Source: Clostridia bacterium (GTDB taxonomy: Bacteria > Bacillota > Clostridia > Christensenellales > Aristaeellaceae). From it: a DNA stretch of 38,654 nt. This document shows positions 7,631 through 18,194 of this stretch, one piece after another; within the stretch, counting starts at the first letter, position 1, and each line of letters opens with the position of its first letter. Position numbers and translations under genes: made by a program. The notes beneath the pieces were generated by a model, which was given only the letters and a program-made list of their open reading frames with translations, did no database searches and was not told where the DNA came from. The stretch is taken from positions 1 to 38,654 of the forward strand of contig JAFTWV010000044.1 of the NCBI GenBank assembly GCA_017465155.1, in the 5' to 3' direction.

Positions 7631-10600
7631 ATGTACAAGAAAGTAGCAACCGACATGAACTTCCCGGTGCGCGAGAAGGAGATCGCTGCGCTGTGGAAGC
7701 AAAACGACGTGATCCGCCGCTCCTTCGGTCACCGCAAGGATGGTGAGACCTTCACCTTCTACGACGGCCCGCCGACCGCCAACGGCAAGCCCCACATCGG
7801 CCACATCGAGACCCGCGTCATCAAGGATCTCTTCCCCCGCTTCCAGACCATGAAGGGCAAAAACGTGCTGCGCAAGGCCGGCTGGGATACCCACGGCCTG
7901 CCCGTTGAGCTGGAGGTCGAGAAGATCCTTGGCCTGGACGGCAAGCCGCAGATCGAAAAGTACGGCATCGAGCCCTTCATCGGCGAGTGCAAGAAGTCCG
8001 TCTGGAAGTACCTCCACGACTGGGAGGTCATGTCCGAGCAGGTCGGCTACTGGGTCGATATGGAGCACCCCTACATCACCTACCATGACGACTACATCGA
8101 GTCCGAGTGGTGGTCTTTGAAGACCATCCACGAGAAGGGCCTGCTGTATCAGGGCCACAAGATCGTGCCCTACTGCCCCCGCTGCGGCACCGCGCTGTCC
8201 TCCCATGAGGTAGCGCAGGGCTACAAGACCGTCAAGGAAATCTCCGCTTACGTGCGCTTCAAGGTTGCGGGCGAAGAGAACACCTACCTGCTGGCGTGGA
8301 CGACGACTCCGTGGACGCTGCCCAGCAACCTGGCGCTGTGCGTGAACCCCACCGACATGTACGCGAAGTTCACCGCCGAAGACGGCAAGACCTACATCAT
8401 GGCCAAGGCTCTGATCGAAGCCTGCTTCCCGGGCCAGGAGGTCGCCATCCACGAGGAGATGCCCGGTCAGGCCCTGTGCGGCATGCACTATGAGCCCCTG
8501 TTCGACTTCGCCAAAGGCAAGGTCGACAAGGACGCCTGGTTCGTCGTGGCGGACAACTATGTCACCATGACCGACGGCACCGGCATCGTGCATATCGCCC
8601 CCGCCTTCGGTGAGGATGATAACCGCGTCTGCCGTGAGAACAATGTGCCTTTCGTCAACTTCGTGGACAACCAGGGCTGCATGACCGAGGACACCAAGTG
8701 GCCCGGCGTATTCGTGAAGAAGGCCGACCCCATGGTGCTGGAGGACCTGAAGGAGCGCGACCTGCTCTTCAAGCCCCAGCCCTTCGAGCACGACTATCCC
8801 TTCTGCTGGCGCTGCGACACCCCCCTGCTGTACTACGCCCGCCCCACCTGGTTCATCAAGATGACGGCACTTCGCGACCAGCTGGTGCGCAACAACCGCA
8901 CTATCAACTGGATGCCCGACAACATCAAGGAAGGCCGCATGGGCACGTGGCTTGAGAACGTCCACGACTGGGGCCTCTCCCGTGAGCGCTACTGGGGCAC
9001 CCCCCTGCCTGTGTGGCAGTGCGGCTGCGGCCACATGCACGTGGTCGGCTCCCGCGCGGAGCTGCGTGAGATGGCGGTCACCGATCCCGGTGAAAACATC
9101 GAGCTGCACCGTCCCTTCATCGACGCGGTGAAGCTCCGCTGCGAAAAGTGCGGCGGCGAAATGCAGCGCGTCAAGGAAGTCATCGACTGCTGGTACGATT
9201 CCGGCTCCATGCCCTTCGCCCAGTGGCACTACCCCTTCGAGAACAAGGAGATGTTCGAGAAGAACTTCCCCGCCAACTTCATCTCCGAGGCCGTCGACCA
9301 GACCCGTGGCTGGTTCTACACGCTGGAGGCCATCAGCACCCTGCTGTTTGACAAGGCTCCCTTCCAGAACTGCATCGTCATGGGTCATGTGCAGGACGCC
9401 GAGGGCCGCAAGATGTCCAAGCACCTGGGTAACGTCGTCAGCCCCTTCGACGCGCTGGATACCTACGGCGCGGACGCGCTGCGCTGGTACTTCTACACCA
9501 CCGCCGCTCCGTGGCTGCCCAAGCGCTTCTCCAAGGAGGCCGTGCAGGAGGTGCAGCGCAAGTTCCTGGCGACTCTGCAAAACGTCCACAGCTTCTTCTC
9601 CATGTACGCCCAGATCGACGGCTTCGACCCCAACGCCCACAAGCTGGAGAATGTCGAGCTGTCTCTGATGGACAAGTGGATCCTCTCCAAGCTGAACAGC
9701 CTGATCCAGAAGGTGGACGCCTGCCTGTCCGCCTACGAGATTGTCGAGCCCGCCAGCGCCATCCAGGATTTCGTGGACGAGCTGTCCAACTGGTATGTGC
9801 GCCGCGGCCGCGAGCGCTTCTGGGGCAAGGGCATGGCCGGCGACAAGGAAGCCGCCTTCGCTACCCTGTACCACGTGCTGGTGACGCTGAGCAAGGTCTG
9901 CGCGCCCTTCATCCCCTTCATGGCCGAGGATATCTATCAGAACCTCGTTGTGGCTAACGTCCCTGGCGCGATCGACTCCGTGCACCTGTGCGACTTCCCT
10001 GTGGCCGACGTCTCCCGCATTGACAAGGAGATGGAGGAGCAGATGGATGCGCTGGTGGAGGCCGTGCAGCTGGGCCGTGCTTGCCGTGCGCTGGCGAACA
10101 TGAAGACCCGCCAACCCGCCGCGAAGCTCTACGTCAAGGGCGCTTCCTTCGGTGCGGATTATCAGGCGCTGTGCGAGGATGAGTTGAATGTAAAGGAAGT
10201 TGTCTTCACCGACAACACCCGTGATTATACCACCTATCAGCTCAAGCCTCAGATGCGCACCCTGGGCCGCAAGTACGGCAAGCTCCTGGGCAAGATCGGC
10301 CAGCAGCTGGCTGCGATGGACGGCAACGAGGTCGTCGACGCCTTCGAGCGCGGCGAGATCGTCTCCTTCGAGCTGGACGGCACGCTGGTTGAGCTGGCAA
10401 AGGACGATGTGCTGACCGCCCCCATGCAGAAGCCCGGCTTCGTTGCGCAGGAGGATCGCGGCGTGATGGTCGTGCTGGACACCAACCTGACGGAAGAACT
10501 CATCAACGAGGGCTACGTCCGCGAGGTCATCAGCAAGATCCAGACCATGCGCAAGGAGAACGGTTTTGACGTGACCGACCGGATCGAAGTGCTCTTTACC

Positions 10601-10765
10601 TGCAAGGAGAAGCTGGCCAATGCCATTGCTTCCGGCCTGGACATGATCAAGAACGGCACGCTGGCCCTATCCGTTGAAGCGGGCGAGGCTGATGACAGCT
10701 ACATCGCGCAGGAATGGAAGATCAACGACCAGAAGGCCGTGATTGCCGTCCGCGTGGCGAAGTAA
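7631..10765 (+). CDS. ileS: Isoleucyl-tRNA synthetase, eukaryotic-like type (IleRS2 clade)
   Basis: Charges tRNA-Ile with isoleucine in the cytosol. The 1044-aa class I synthetase has HIGH at 55-58 and KMSKH at 594-598, an editing (CP1) domain between them, and an anticodon-binding C-terminal region. The stretch WDTHGLPVELEVEK and the length fit the long IleRS2 group rather than the roughly 930-aa bacterial type with a C-terminal zinc finger, which is absent here. IleRS2 enzymes are as a group much less sensitive to mupirocin, so natural tolerance is an inference. The frame is open from 7322, but that part is the T-box leader; the true start is ATG 7631 with AGGAGGG at 7617-7623. The 833-aa antisense frame is a codon-bias artefact. 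Confidence 0.97.
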   Translation: MYKKVATDMNFPVREKEIAALWKQNDVIRRSFGHRKDGETFTFYDGPPTANGKPHIGHIETRVIKDLFPRFQTMKGKNVLRKAGWDTHGLPVELEVEKILGLDGKPQIEKYGIEPFIGECKKSVWKYLHDWEVMSEQVGYWVDMEHPYITYHDDYIESEWWSLKTIHEKGLLYQGHKIVPYCPRCGTALSSHEVAQGYKTVKEISAYVRFKVAGEENTYLLAWTTTPWTLPSNLALCVNPTDMYAKFTAEDGKTYIMAKALIEACFPGQEVAIHEEMPGQALCGMHYEPLFDFAKGKVDKDAWFVVADNYVTMTDGTGIVHIAPAFGEDDNRVCRENNVPFVNFVDNQGCMTEDTKWPGVFVKKADPMVLEDLKERDLLFKPQPFEHDYPFCWRCDTPLLYYARPTWFIKMTALRDQLVRNNRTINWMPDNIKEGRMGTWLENVHDWGLSRERYWGTPLPVWQCGCGHMHVVGSRAELREMAVTDPGENIELHRPFIDAVKLRCEKCGGEMQRVKEVIDCWYDSGSMPFAQWHYPFENKEMFEKNFPANFISEAVDQTRGWFYTLEAISTLLFDKAPFQNCIVMGHVQDAEGRKMSKHLGNVVSPFDALDTYGADALRWYFYTTAAPWLPKRFSKEAVQEVQRKFLATLQNVHSFFSMYAQIDGFDPNAHKLENVELSLMDKWILSKLNSLIQKVDACLSAYEIVEPASAIQDFVDELSNWYVRRGRERFWGKGMAGDKEAAFATLYHVLVTLSKVCAPFIPFMAEDIYQNLVVANVPGAIDSVHLCDFPVADVSRIDKEMEEQMDALVEAVQLGRACRALANMKTRQPAAKLYVKGASFGADYQALCEDELNVKEVVFTDNTRDYTTYQLKPQMRTLGRKYGKLLGKIGQQLAAMDGNEVVDAFERGEIVSFELDGTLVELAKDDVLTAPMQKPGFVAQEDRGVMVVLDTNLTEELINEGYVREVISKIQTMRKENGFDVTDRIEVLFTCKEKLANAIASGLDMIKNGTLALSVEAGEADDSYIAQEWKINDQKAVIAVRVAK

Positions 10766-10777
10766 GAAATACATATG

Positions 10778-10813
10778 CCGGAGGAGGCTCCCAAGCGGGT
10801 CTCCTCCCGGTTT
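10778..10813 (+). terminator. Terminator-like hairpin between ileS and the GH4-like gene
   Basis: CCGGAGGAG (10778-10786) pairs with CTCCTCCCGG (10801-10810) with one bulge; a short T-run (TTTGCGTT) follows. It ends only 13 nt before the next gene's ribosome binding site, so it may attenuate rather than end transcription. Confidence 0.5.
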
Positions 10814-10838
10814 GCGTTATCCCAACGGAGGTTTTTCC

Positions 10839-12170
10839 ATGAAGATCGCACTGATCGGACAAGACATTCCCACCCTGCTGCCGACGCTGCTGACGGATCT
10901 GTTGTTTGTCGGCAGGCAGTCTGCGGCCCTTGCGCTGGAGGAAAAGAACGCCGCCATGCAGGATGTGCTCCAGCGTTACGGCGATGCGGTCATCCGGGAT
11001 GCGCAGCATCGCTATCCCGGCCTGACTGCCTCCCTGACTGTTACCGGCAGCCGCCGCGAAGCGCTTGCCGGTGCGGACTGCGTCATCTATGCCGGTGACT
11101 GCATGGCTGCCAGCCGCTTCAAGATGGATCGCGAAGCCCTTTCCGGCGTGGAGGAGGACGATCCAGGCCTCCTTGAGCAGGCGCGCGTCAACGGCGGCAT
11201 CGGGGGCCTGATGCACACACTGCGGCAGGGCGAAACCGTGCTCGACCTGTGCGAGTCCATGCAGAATCACTGCCCGGGGGCGATTGTCGTGAACCTCGGC
11301 CAGCCTGTGGCACGCACAACGCTGATCTTCGAGCGCAAGGGGTTCCGCTGCTATGGCCTGGGCCGCACGCCTCTGCGCGGTGCGAATGGTCTGGACAGCC
11401 TGACCAAGAAGCTGAACTGCAAGCCGGAGGACGTGAAGGCGACCATCGCGGGTCTGCCGGGCTTTGCCTTCCTCGTGGGGCTGGAGGACGCAAAAAACCA
11501 GGACGATTTGCTGCCCCTCCTGTATGATCTTGCCCAGGAGGATAGCCTCGGTCAGCTGACCCGCCGCTGGCTGGACTGGTACGGCGCGATTGCCATCGGC
11601 GATGTGACCGACCATGCAGAGTGGCTGCCCGCGCAGGACGATTACATCCCCGAGGAGGAGCCGGTCTTCGGCGAAACCGTCGAGCGCCGCAAGGAGCGCA
11701 TCCTGTGGATGAACACCGTGGGCGAGAAGGGCGCGGAGGAACAGGAAGGCAAGATGGCTCAAATTCTGCTGCTTTCCAAGGCCGTGCCGATCCGCCCGAT
11801 GCAGCTGGCACTGGCACTCCTGCGGGACGAGGACTGCGATATCCCTGCTGTTACCCGTCTTAATAATGGGGAGTTGCCACAGCTCGCAAAATCTGCTATG
11901 ATAGAGGCAGAACTCTCGCTTCGTGCCGGACAGATCGTGCCGCACGGGACGCTGCTGCCTGCGCCGCTGGCTGAGATCTGCGGTGAGATTGACGAGACGA
12001 ACCGTCTCGCTGCACAGGCGGCTGCAGGCGACCGTATCGCCCTGCGCGAATGCATTGAGATCGATCCCGCGCTGGCAGGCCTTGACCGGCTGTATGTGCA
12101 GGACGTGGTCGATAAGATGATCGAGATGCACGCGGATGTGCTGGGTCGGTTTGACGAGGAAGAGGAGTAA
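10839..12170 (+). CDS. GH4-fold (family 4 glycosidase-like) NAD-type protein with lost metal ligands
   Basis: A 443-aa protein that follows the family 4 glycoside hydrolase/lactate dehydrogenase-like fold: an N-terminal KIALIG strand-turn, ADCVIYAGD (about 79-87), NGGIGGLMHTLR (118-129), IVVNLGQPVART (149-160), and a C-terminal GDRIALRECIEIDP block. In typical members a Cys in GLCxxP and a His in GLNH bind Mn2+; here the matching positions read GLGRTP (173-178) and GLPGF (205-209). The nucleotide-binding loop is also altered (GQDIP in place of a GxGS-type loop). It is therefore probably not a standard glycosidase and may be a divergent oxidoreductase or a non-catalytic protein. ATG 10839 has GGAGG at 10827-10831. 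It follows ileS on the same strand behind a weak hairpin. Confidence 0.72.
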   Translation: MKIALIGQDIPTLLPTLLTDLLFVGRQSAALALEEKNAAMQDVLQRYGDAVIRDAQHRYPGLTASLTVTGSRREALAGADCVIYAGDCMAASRFKMDREALSGVEEDDPGLLEQARVNGGIGGLMHTLRQGETVLDLCESMQNHCPGAIVVNLGQPVARTTLIFERKGFRCYGLGRTPLRGANGLDSLTKKLNCKPEDVKATIAGLPGFAFLVGLEDAKNQDDLLPLLYDLAQEDSLGQLTRRWLDWYGAIAIGDVTDHAEWLPAQDDYIPEEEPVFGETVERRKERILWMNTVGEKGAEEQEGKMAQILLLSKAVPIRPMQLALALLRDEDCDIPAVTRLNNGELPQLAKSAMIEAELSLRAGQIVPHGTLLPAPLAEICGEIDETNRLAAQAAAGDRIALRECIEIDPALAGLDRLYVQDVVDKMIEMHADVLGRFDEEEE

Positions 12171-12233
12171 ATCCTCTCCCTGTCCTATCCCTCGCCTTCC
12201 ACGCATTTGCAACGAAAACAACCGCACAACCCA

Positions 12234-12299
12234 ATTGCGAAACGGGAGACCAGAGGGGCGAAGACCCTTTGGCGGGGTCAAAGGGCAGCGCCCCTTGTG
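12234..12299 (+). repeat. Copy C of the interspersed two-hairpin repeat
   Basis: ATTGCGAAACGGG, then GAGGGGCGAAGACCCT, then GGCGGGGTCAAAGGGCAGCGCCCCTTG; it matches copy B in order and spacing with some base changes. It stands between the GH4-like gene and the methyltransferase and ends about 14 nt before the latter's AAAGGAG. The rest of 12171-12327 shows no gene and no convincing promoter. Confidence 0.8.
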
Positions 12300-12327
12300 A
12301 CCTTCCTCCCCGTAAAGGAGTACCGAC

Positions 12328-13183
12328 ATGTTCTTAGCCAATACCTGGGAAGATTATGAAGTCCTTGATACCGGCGACGGCGAAAAGCTGGAACGCTGGG
12401 GCAATGTCATCCTGCGCCGTCCCGATCCGCAGACCATCTGGCCCAAGGCTGATCCGGCGCTGTGGCGCAAGGCGCAGGCCCACTATCATCGGTCTGAAAA
12501 GGGCGGCGGCGAGTGGGAGTTTTTGACGCGCCTGCCTGACCGCTGGACGATCCGCCATCAGGATTTGACATTCTATGTCCGCCCCACCAGCTTCAAGCAT
12601 ACCGGTCTCTTTCCGGAGCAGGCAGCCAACTGGGTCTGGATGAGCGACCTGATCCGTTCTTCCGGCCGCACGGACGTGAAGGTGCTGAACCTCTTTGGCT
12701 ACACGGGTGCGGCGACCATTGCCTGCGCTGCGGCGGGTGCGCATGTGACGCATGTGGACGCCTCCAAGGGTATTGTACAGTGGGCAAAGGAAAACCGTGA
12801 GCTGTCCGGGTTGCCGGAGAACCGCTTCCGCTTCATTGTCGAGGATGCGCTGCGCTTTGTGCAGCGTGAGATCCGCCGGGGCAACAGGTATGACGGTATC
12901 CTGATGGATCCGCCCAGCTATGGCCGCGGTCCCTCGGGCGAGGTGTGGAAGCTGGAGAACGAGCTCTTCGGCCTGGTGGATACCTGCGCGCAGGTGCTGT
13001 CAGACAATGCGCTGTTCTACCTTATCAACAGCTATACCACAGGCTTCCAGGCTAGCGTCCTCAGCAACATGCTGGAGAAATGCGTCGTCAGCCGCTTCGG
13101 CGGAAGGATTGACTCGCAGGAGCTGTGCCTGCCTGTGACGACCGGAGGCGTGCTGCCGGCCGGCGCCAGCGGAAGGTGGTCCC

Positions 13184-13191
<8 letters not shown>
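12328..13191 (+). CDS. Class I SAM-dependent methyltransferase, RlmI-like (23S rRNA cytosine-5 type)
   Basis: A 287-aa protein with the Rossmann SAM-binding core: motif I VLNLFGYTGAAT (119-130), acidic D144 at the end of strand 2 (HVDAS), and motif IV DPPSYG (194-199). These features and the order match COG1092-type rRNA cytosine methyltransferases, though the N-terminal PUA domain of E. coli RlmI is missing. AAAGGAG upstream of ATG 12328 supports the start. It overlaps the next gene by 8 nt and heads an RNA-modification operon with rluA-like and tgt genes, which strengthens the RNA-substrate reading. The exact base modified is not known. Confidence 0.87.
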
Positions 13192-15099
<1,908 letters not shown>

Positions 15100-15109
15100 G
15101 AGATGAAGA

Positions 15110-15148
15110 ATCGCCCGGAGCCTGCATGAATGGCACCGGGCGATTTTT
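15110..15148 (+). terminator. Intrinsic terminator of the RNA-modification operon
   Basis: Perfect 9-bp stem ATCGCCCGG (15110-15118) with CCGGGCGAT (15136-15144), followed by TTTTT (15144-15148). It sits 11 nt after tgt and also faces the convergent Nudix gene. Confidence 0.88.
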
Positions 15149-15188
15149 GCAATGGGGTTGCCTTTCGATATAGCGGAAATCGGCCTGC

Positions 15189-15674
15189 TTAAACTCCTCT
15201 GATGGCGTTCACCAGCTGCTGTGCGATGCTGCCCTCGCGCAGCGCGGCGACAGCTTCATCCAGTGTGGTCCATCGCGCGGAAATGATCTCGCTTGAATCA
15301 GTGTTCGCGCGGCCTTCGGCTTGCGCGGCGAAGCCCAGCATCAGCCGGTCGCCGCCGCCATGAGGCCAGGAGCCCATGTAGCGCAGCGAGGTCACGGTCA
15401 GGCCGGTTTCTTCTGCGATTTCGCGGCTGGCGGCGGCTTCAGCGGATTCGCCGGGCTTGATATACCCGGCAACAAGCACCTCCATCTCCGGCCGGCGGCT
15501 TTCGCGCTGCAGCAGCACCTCGTTGCTGGTATTCATCACAGCGGCAATGATGCAGGTCGAAAAGCTGTCAAACCACGGACGGCTGCATCCGTCGCACCAG
15601 GGTACGAGGCCCTCATCTCCCAGCGGACGGGCGGTCAGCAGCTGCCCGCAGGCGGGACAGTGCGTATAGTGCAT
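15189..15674 (-). CDS. Nudix hydrolase with N-terminal zinc ribbon (NudC-like)
   Basis: A 161-aa pyrophosphatase-type protein. An N-terminal zinc ribbon (C6, C9, C27, C30) is followed by the complete Nudix box G-x5-E-x7-REIAEETGL at 70-92, whose glutamates bind the catalytic metal. The zinc ribbon plus Nudix order recalls NADH pyrophosphatase NudC, but the protein lacks NudC's N-terminal domain and the SQPWPFPxS signature is only partly echoed as GSWPHGG, so the substrate is open. ATG 15674 is chosen because AAAAGGAGA precedes it with 7 nt spacing; the frame runs further upstream without a ribosome binding site. It is the last gene of the minus operon with the VanZ-like and metY genes. Confidence 0.88.
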   Translation of the reverse strand: MHYTHCPACGQLLTARPLGDEGLVPWCDGCSRPWFDSFSTCIIAAVMNTSNEVLLQRESRRPEMEVLVAGYIKPGESAEAAASREIAEETGLTVTSLRYMGSWPHGGGDRLMLGFAAQAEGRANTDSSEIISARWTTLDEAVAALREGSIAQQLVNAIRGV

Positions 15675-15696
15675 AGCAATTCTCCTTTTGGCGGTT

Positions 15697-16269
15697 TCAT
15701 TCCAGAAGCTTATCGAGCTGCGGGAACCACCGGTACAGACACCACCATCCCCCGGCTCCCAGCAGGGAACCAAGAGCGTTCAGCAGAATATCGTCCAGCT
15801 CGACATATCGGCCGATGAACAGCTGCGTAAACTCAATGAAGCAGGTGAGTGCCAGCGACATTCCGATCATCCGCAGCGGTGTACGGAAGCGTCGCCACAA
15901 TAGCGGAAGGCAGAACCCCCAGGGAATGAAGAGCAGGGTGTTGCCCAGCAGCTGAGTGATAGAATCTGTGCTGGGCAGCCGCTTCAGCTGCGGTCCGATG
16001 GTTTGGAAGAGCCGAAGGCGGATTCTATTCCCTGTCTCAAGACGTGCGGCGGCAGCCTGAAGCATCTCAAGCGGAGCCGACCACTGCCCTTTCAATGTCA
16101 TGTACAGAACGGCGGCCATGAACGCAGCGAATGATCCTACCGCCAGTTCGCGAAGCCATCGGGGACGGCGTCGCGAACTGCGCAGGAGCAGCCACAGGCA
16201 CCGGATCAGCCCCCATGCGGGCAGCAGAAGCAGGATGAACGTCAGGAATTGCTGGATTCTGGCGATCAC
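15697..16269 (-). CDS. VanZ-like family membrane protein
   Basis: A 190-aa integral membrane protein with about four to five hydrophobic segments (about 5-28, 43-62, 105-127, 133-150, 163-180). It carries the family hallmark: GNTLLFIPWGFCLP (about 109-122), EFTQLFIGRYVELDDILLN and GSLLGAG near the C-terminus. VanZ domains are linked to low-level teicoplanin resistance in some enterococcal clusters, but most chromosomal copies have no known role. Its ATG overlaps the stop of the metY gene by 4 nt, and the Nudix gene starts 22 nt downstream. Confidence 0.88.
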   Translation of the reverse strand: MIARIQQFLTFILLLLPAWGLIRCLWLLLRSSRRRPRWLRELAVGSFAAFMAAVLYMTLKGQWSAPLEMLQAAAARLETGNRIRLRLFQTIGPQLKRLPSTDSITQLLGNTLLFIPWGFCLPLLWRRFRTPLRMIGMSLALTCFIEFTQLFIGRYVELDDILLNALGSLLGAGGWWCLYRWFPQLDKLLE

Positions 16270-17549
16270 AGGCTTACGGCCTTCAGTGCCTGCGCGATAT
16301 CAGCAATGAGGTCATCCTTGCCCTCCAGACCGCAGGAGATGCGAACCAGTCCTGCGGGTACGCCTGCTGCGGCAAGCTGCTCCTCGGTCATCTGACGGTG
16401 CGTGGAGGTGGCGGGATTCAGGCAGCAGGTGCGGGCGTCGGCCACATGGGTCTCGATAGCCGCCAGCTTCAGCTCCTTCATGAAGGCTTCTGCTGCCGCG
16501 CGGCCCCCCTTGAGCTCAAAGGATACCACGCCGCAGCCGCCGTCAGGCATATACTTCATGGCTACGTCGTAGTATTTGTCGCCAGGCAGGTGGGGGTAGT
16601 TGACGGCCTTGACGGCAGGATGCGCCTTGAGGAAGGAGGCCACTGCCAGACCGTTCTCGCAGTGACGGGGCATACGGACATGCAGGCTTTCCAGACCGAG
16701 GTTGAGATAGAATGCGTGCTGAGGGCTCTGGATGCAGCCAAGGTCACGCATGAGCTGGCTGGTACACTTGGTGATGAAGGCGCCCTCCTTGCCGAACTTC
16801 TCCGCGTAGGTGATGCCGTGATAGCTGTCATCAGGGGTGCACAGGCCGGGGTACTTATCAGCATGGGCCATCCAGTCGAACCGGCCGCTGTCGATAATCG
16901 CGCCGCCGACGGCAACGCCATGGCCGTCCATATACTTGGTGGTGGAGTGGGTCACGATGTCTGCGCCCCATTCGATGGGACGGCAGTTGACGGGGGTGGG
17001 GAAGGTGTTGTCGATGATGAGCGGTACGCCGTGGCGGTGCGCTGCGTCGGCGAACTTTTCAATATCCAGCACGGTCAGCGCGGGGTTTGCAATGGTTTCG
17101 CCGAACATGGCGCGAGTGTTGGGCTGGAAAGCTGCGTCCAGCTCCTCCGCGGTTGCGTCGGGGGACACGAAGGTGGACTGGATGCCCATCTTGCTCAGTG
17201 TCACGCTGATCAGATTGAATGTGCCGCCGTAAATGGAGGAAGACGCAACAATGTGATCGCCTGCGTTGCAGATGTTGAACAGTGCGAAGAAGTTGGCTGC
17301 CTGACCGGAGGAGGTCAGCATGGCTGCCGTGCCGCCTTCGAGCGCAGCAATCTTCGCAGCGACATAATCATTGGTTGGGTTTTGGAGACGGGTGTAAAAG
17401 TAGCCGCTGGCTTCGAGGTCAAAGAGCTTGCCCATGTCCTCGGAGGTGGCATACTTGAAGGTAGTGGACTGAACGATCGGAATCTGACGGGGTTCGCCGT
17501 TGCCGGGAGTGTAGCCGGCCTGTACACATTTGGTATCGATGGAAGCCAT
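16266..17549 (-). CDS. metY: O-acetylhomoserine sulfhydrylase (PLP-dependent Cys/Met metabolism enzyme)
   Basis: A cytosolic PLP enzyme that forms homocysteine from O-acetylhomoserine and sulfide. At 427 aa it has the length of MetY rather than of the roughly 380-aa cystathionine enzymes. The PLP lysine is in THSTTKYMDG (K205), the cofactor-nitrogen aspartate in IIDNTF (D180), and the SSGQAA loop near 80-85 binds phosphate. The start is ATG 17549; the ATG at 17558 touches its own GAAAGG, while 17549 has it at 9 nt spacing. No SAM riboswitch precedes it: only about 60 nt separate it from repeat copy D. It is the first gene of a minus-strand operon with VanZ-like and Nudix genes. Confidence 0.92.
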   Translation of the reverse strand: MASIDTKCVQAGYTPGNGEPRQIPIVQSTTFKYATSEDMGKLFDLEASGYFYTRLQNPTNDYVAAKIAALEGGTAAMLTSSGQAANFFALFNICNAGDHIVASSSIYGGTFNLISVTLSKMGIQSTFVSPDATAEELDAAFQPNTRAMFGETIANPALTVLDIEKFADAAHRHGVPLIIDNTFPTPVNCRPIEWGADIVTHSTTKYMDGHGVAVGGAIIDSGRFDWMAHADKYPGLCTPDDSYHGITYAEKFGKEGAFITKCTSQLMRDLGCIQSPQHAFYLNLGLESLHVRMPRHCENGLAVASFLKAHPAVKAVNYPHLPGDKYYDVAMKYMPDGGCGVVSFELKGGRAAAEAFMKELKLAAIETHVADARTCCLNPATSTHRQMTEEQLAAAGVPAGLVRISCGLEGKDDLIADIAQALKAVSL

Positions 17550-17608
17550 AAGAATCATCCTTTCAAATAGTGATCATGCAGAAGCAGTAAAAGGGAGGCG
17601 TTAACCCG

Positions 17609-17660
17609 ATCGCAAAACGGGTTTTGAAGGGGTGAAGCCCCTTTGGGGGTCAAGGGCGGG
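17609..17660 (+). repeat. Copy D of the interspersed repeat, truncated, reaching into the Nudix stop codon
   Basis: ATCGCAAAACGGG, then GAAGGGGTGAAGCCCCTTTGG, then GGGTCAAGGGCGGGCC; the second hairpin is incomplete. Its 3' end (from 17650) supplies the stop codon and the last codons of the minus-strand Nudix gene. An extra arm, AACCCG before it, pairs with CGGGTT inside it. Confidence 0.7.
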
Positions 17661-18162
17661 CCATGCTGTTTTTCATGCCCGGAGACGACGGCCTGTCGCT
17701 GTCAAGGGAGATGAACTCCGGTGTATCCGGCATGGAGAAGATGCGTTCCTTAAGGAAAACCGGAAAGAAGGAAAGCTGAGCCAGCGCTGAAAAGTCCACC
17801 CAGCGGAAATGATGTACCTCGCTCCCCTCGATTCGGGTGAAAGCGTCGCCGCGGGCCAGCAGCTTCGGCGGGGCTTCCATCAGGTGATACAGGCACAGCT
17901 CATGATAGCGCATGCCATTCAGCGTGAAGAAGCTCTCGGCCATGAAAACAAGGCGATGCGGCGGAAGCTCAATCCCCAATTCTTCGCGGAGCTCACGGGT
18001 CAGGGCAGCTTCGGCCGGCTCATGCAGATGAACGCGTCCGCCGGGCAGGTAATCGTGGGGGATGCCCTCGTCCTGCATGATGAGGATGCGGCCTTCGTGC
18101 ACGATGATCGCGGCGGCGCGGAAGTTGAACGCGCCCTCTGCTCCCTTGAAGGTGATATCCAA
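17650..18162 (-). CDS. Nudix hydrolase (MutT-like), TTG start
   Basis: A 170-aa stand-alone Nudix protein with box G-x5-E-x7-RELREELGI at about 42-64, likely hydrolysing a nucleoside diphosphate linked to another moiety. The longest frame starts at ATG 18219, but that ATG lies inside the -35 box of the promoter at 18195-18224. TTG 18162 has GGAGG about 9 nt upstream and follows the predicted start site near 18188, so TTG is preferred. The product then begins DITFKGAEGAFNFR. The last residues and stop codon overlap interspersed repeat copy D, so the C-terminus may have been altered by that insertion. Confidence 0.85.
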   Translation of the reverse strand: MDITFKGAEGAFNFRAAAIIVHEGRILIMQDEGIPHDYLPGGRVHLHEPAEAALTRELREELGIELPPHRLVFMAESFFTLNGMRYHELCLYHLMEAPPKLLARGDAFTRIEGSEVHHFRWVDFSALAQLSFFPVFLKERIFSMPDTPEFISLDSDRPSSPGMKNSMARP

Positions 18163-18194
18163 TGCAGCCGTCCTCCTCTCCTCGCAATGGCAAA

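Noticed and set aside
7613-10114. 833-aa reading frame on the minus strand opposite ileS
   Set aside because: It mirrors the GC-rich codon positions of ileS, has no ribosome binding site or motif, and ileS is certain.
17550-17649. SAM riboswitch before the O-acetylhomoserine sulfhydrylase gene
   Set aside because: The leader is too short and is occupied by the interspersed repeat; none of the conserved SAM-I segments is present.
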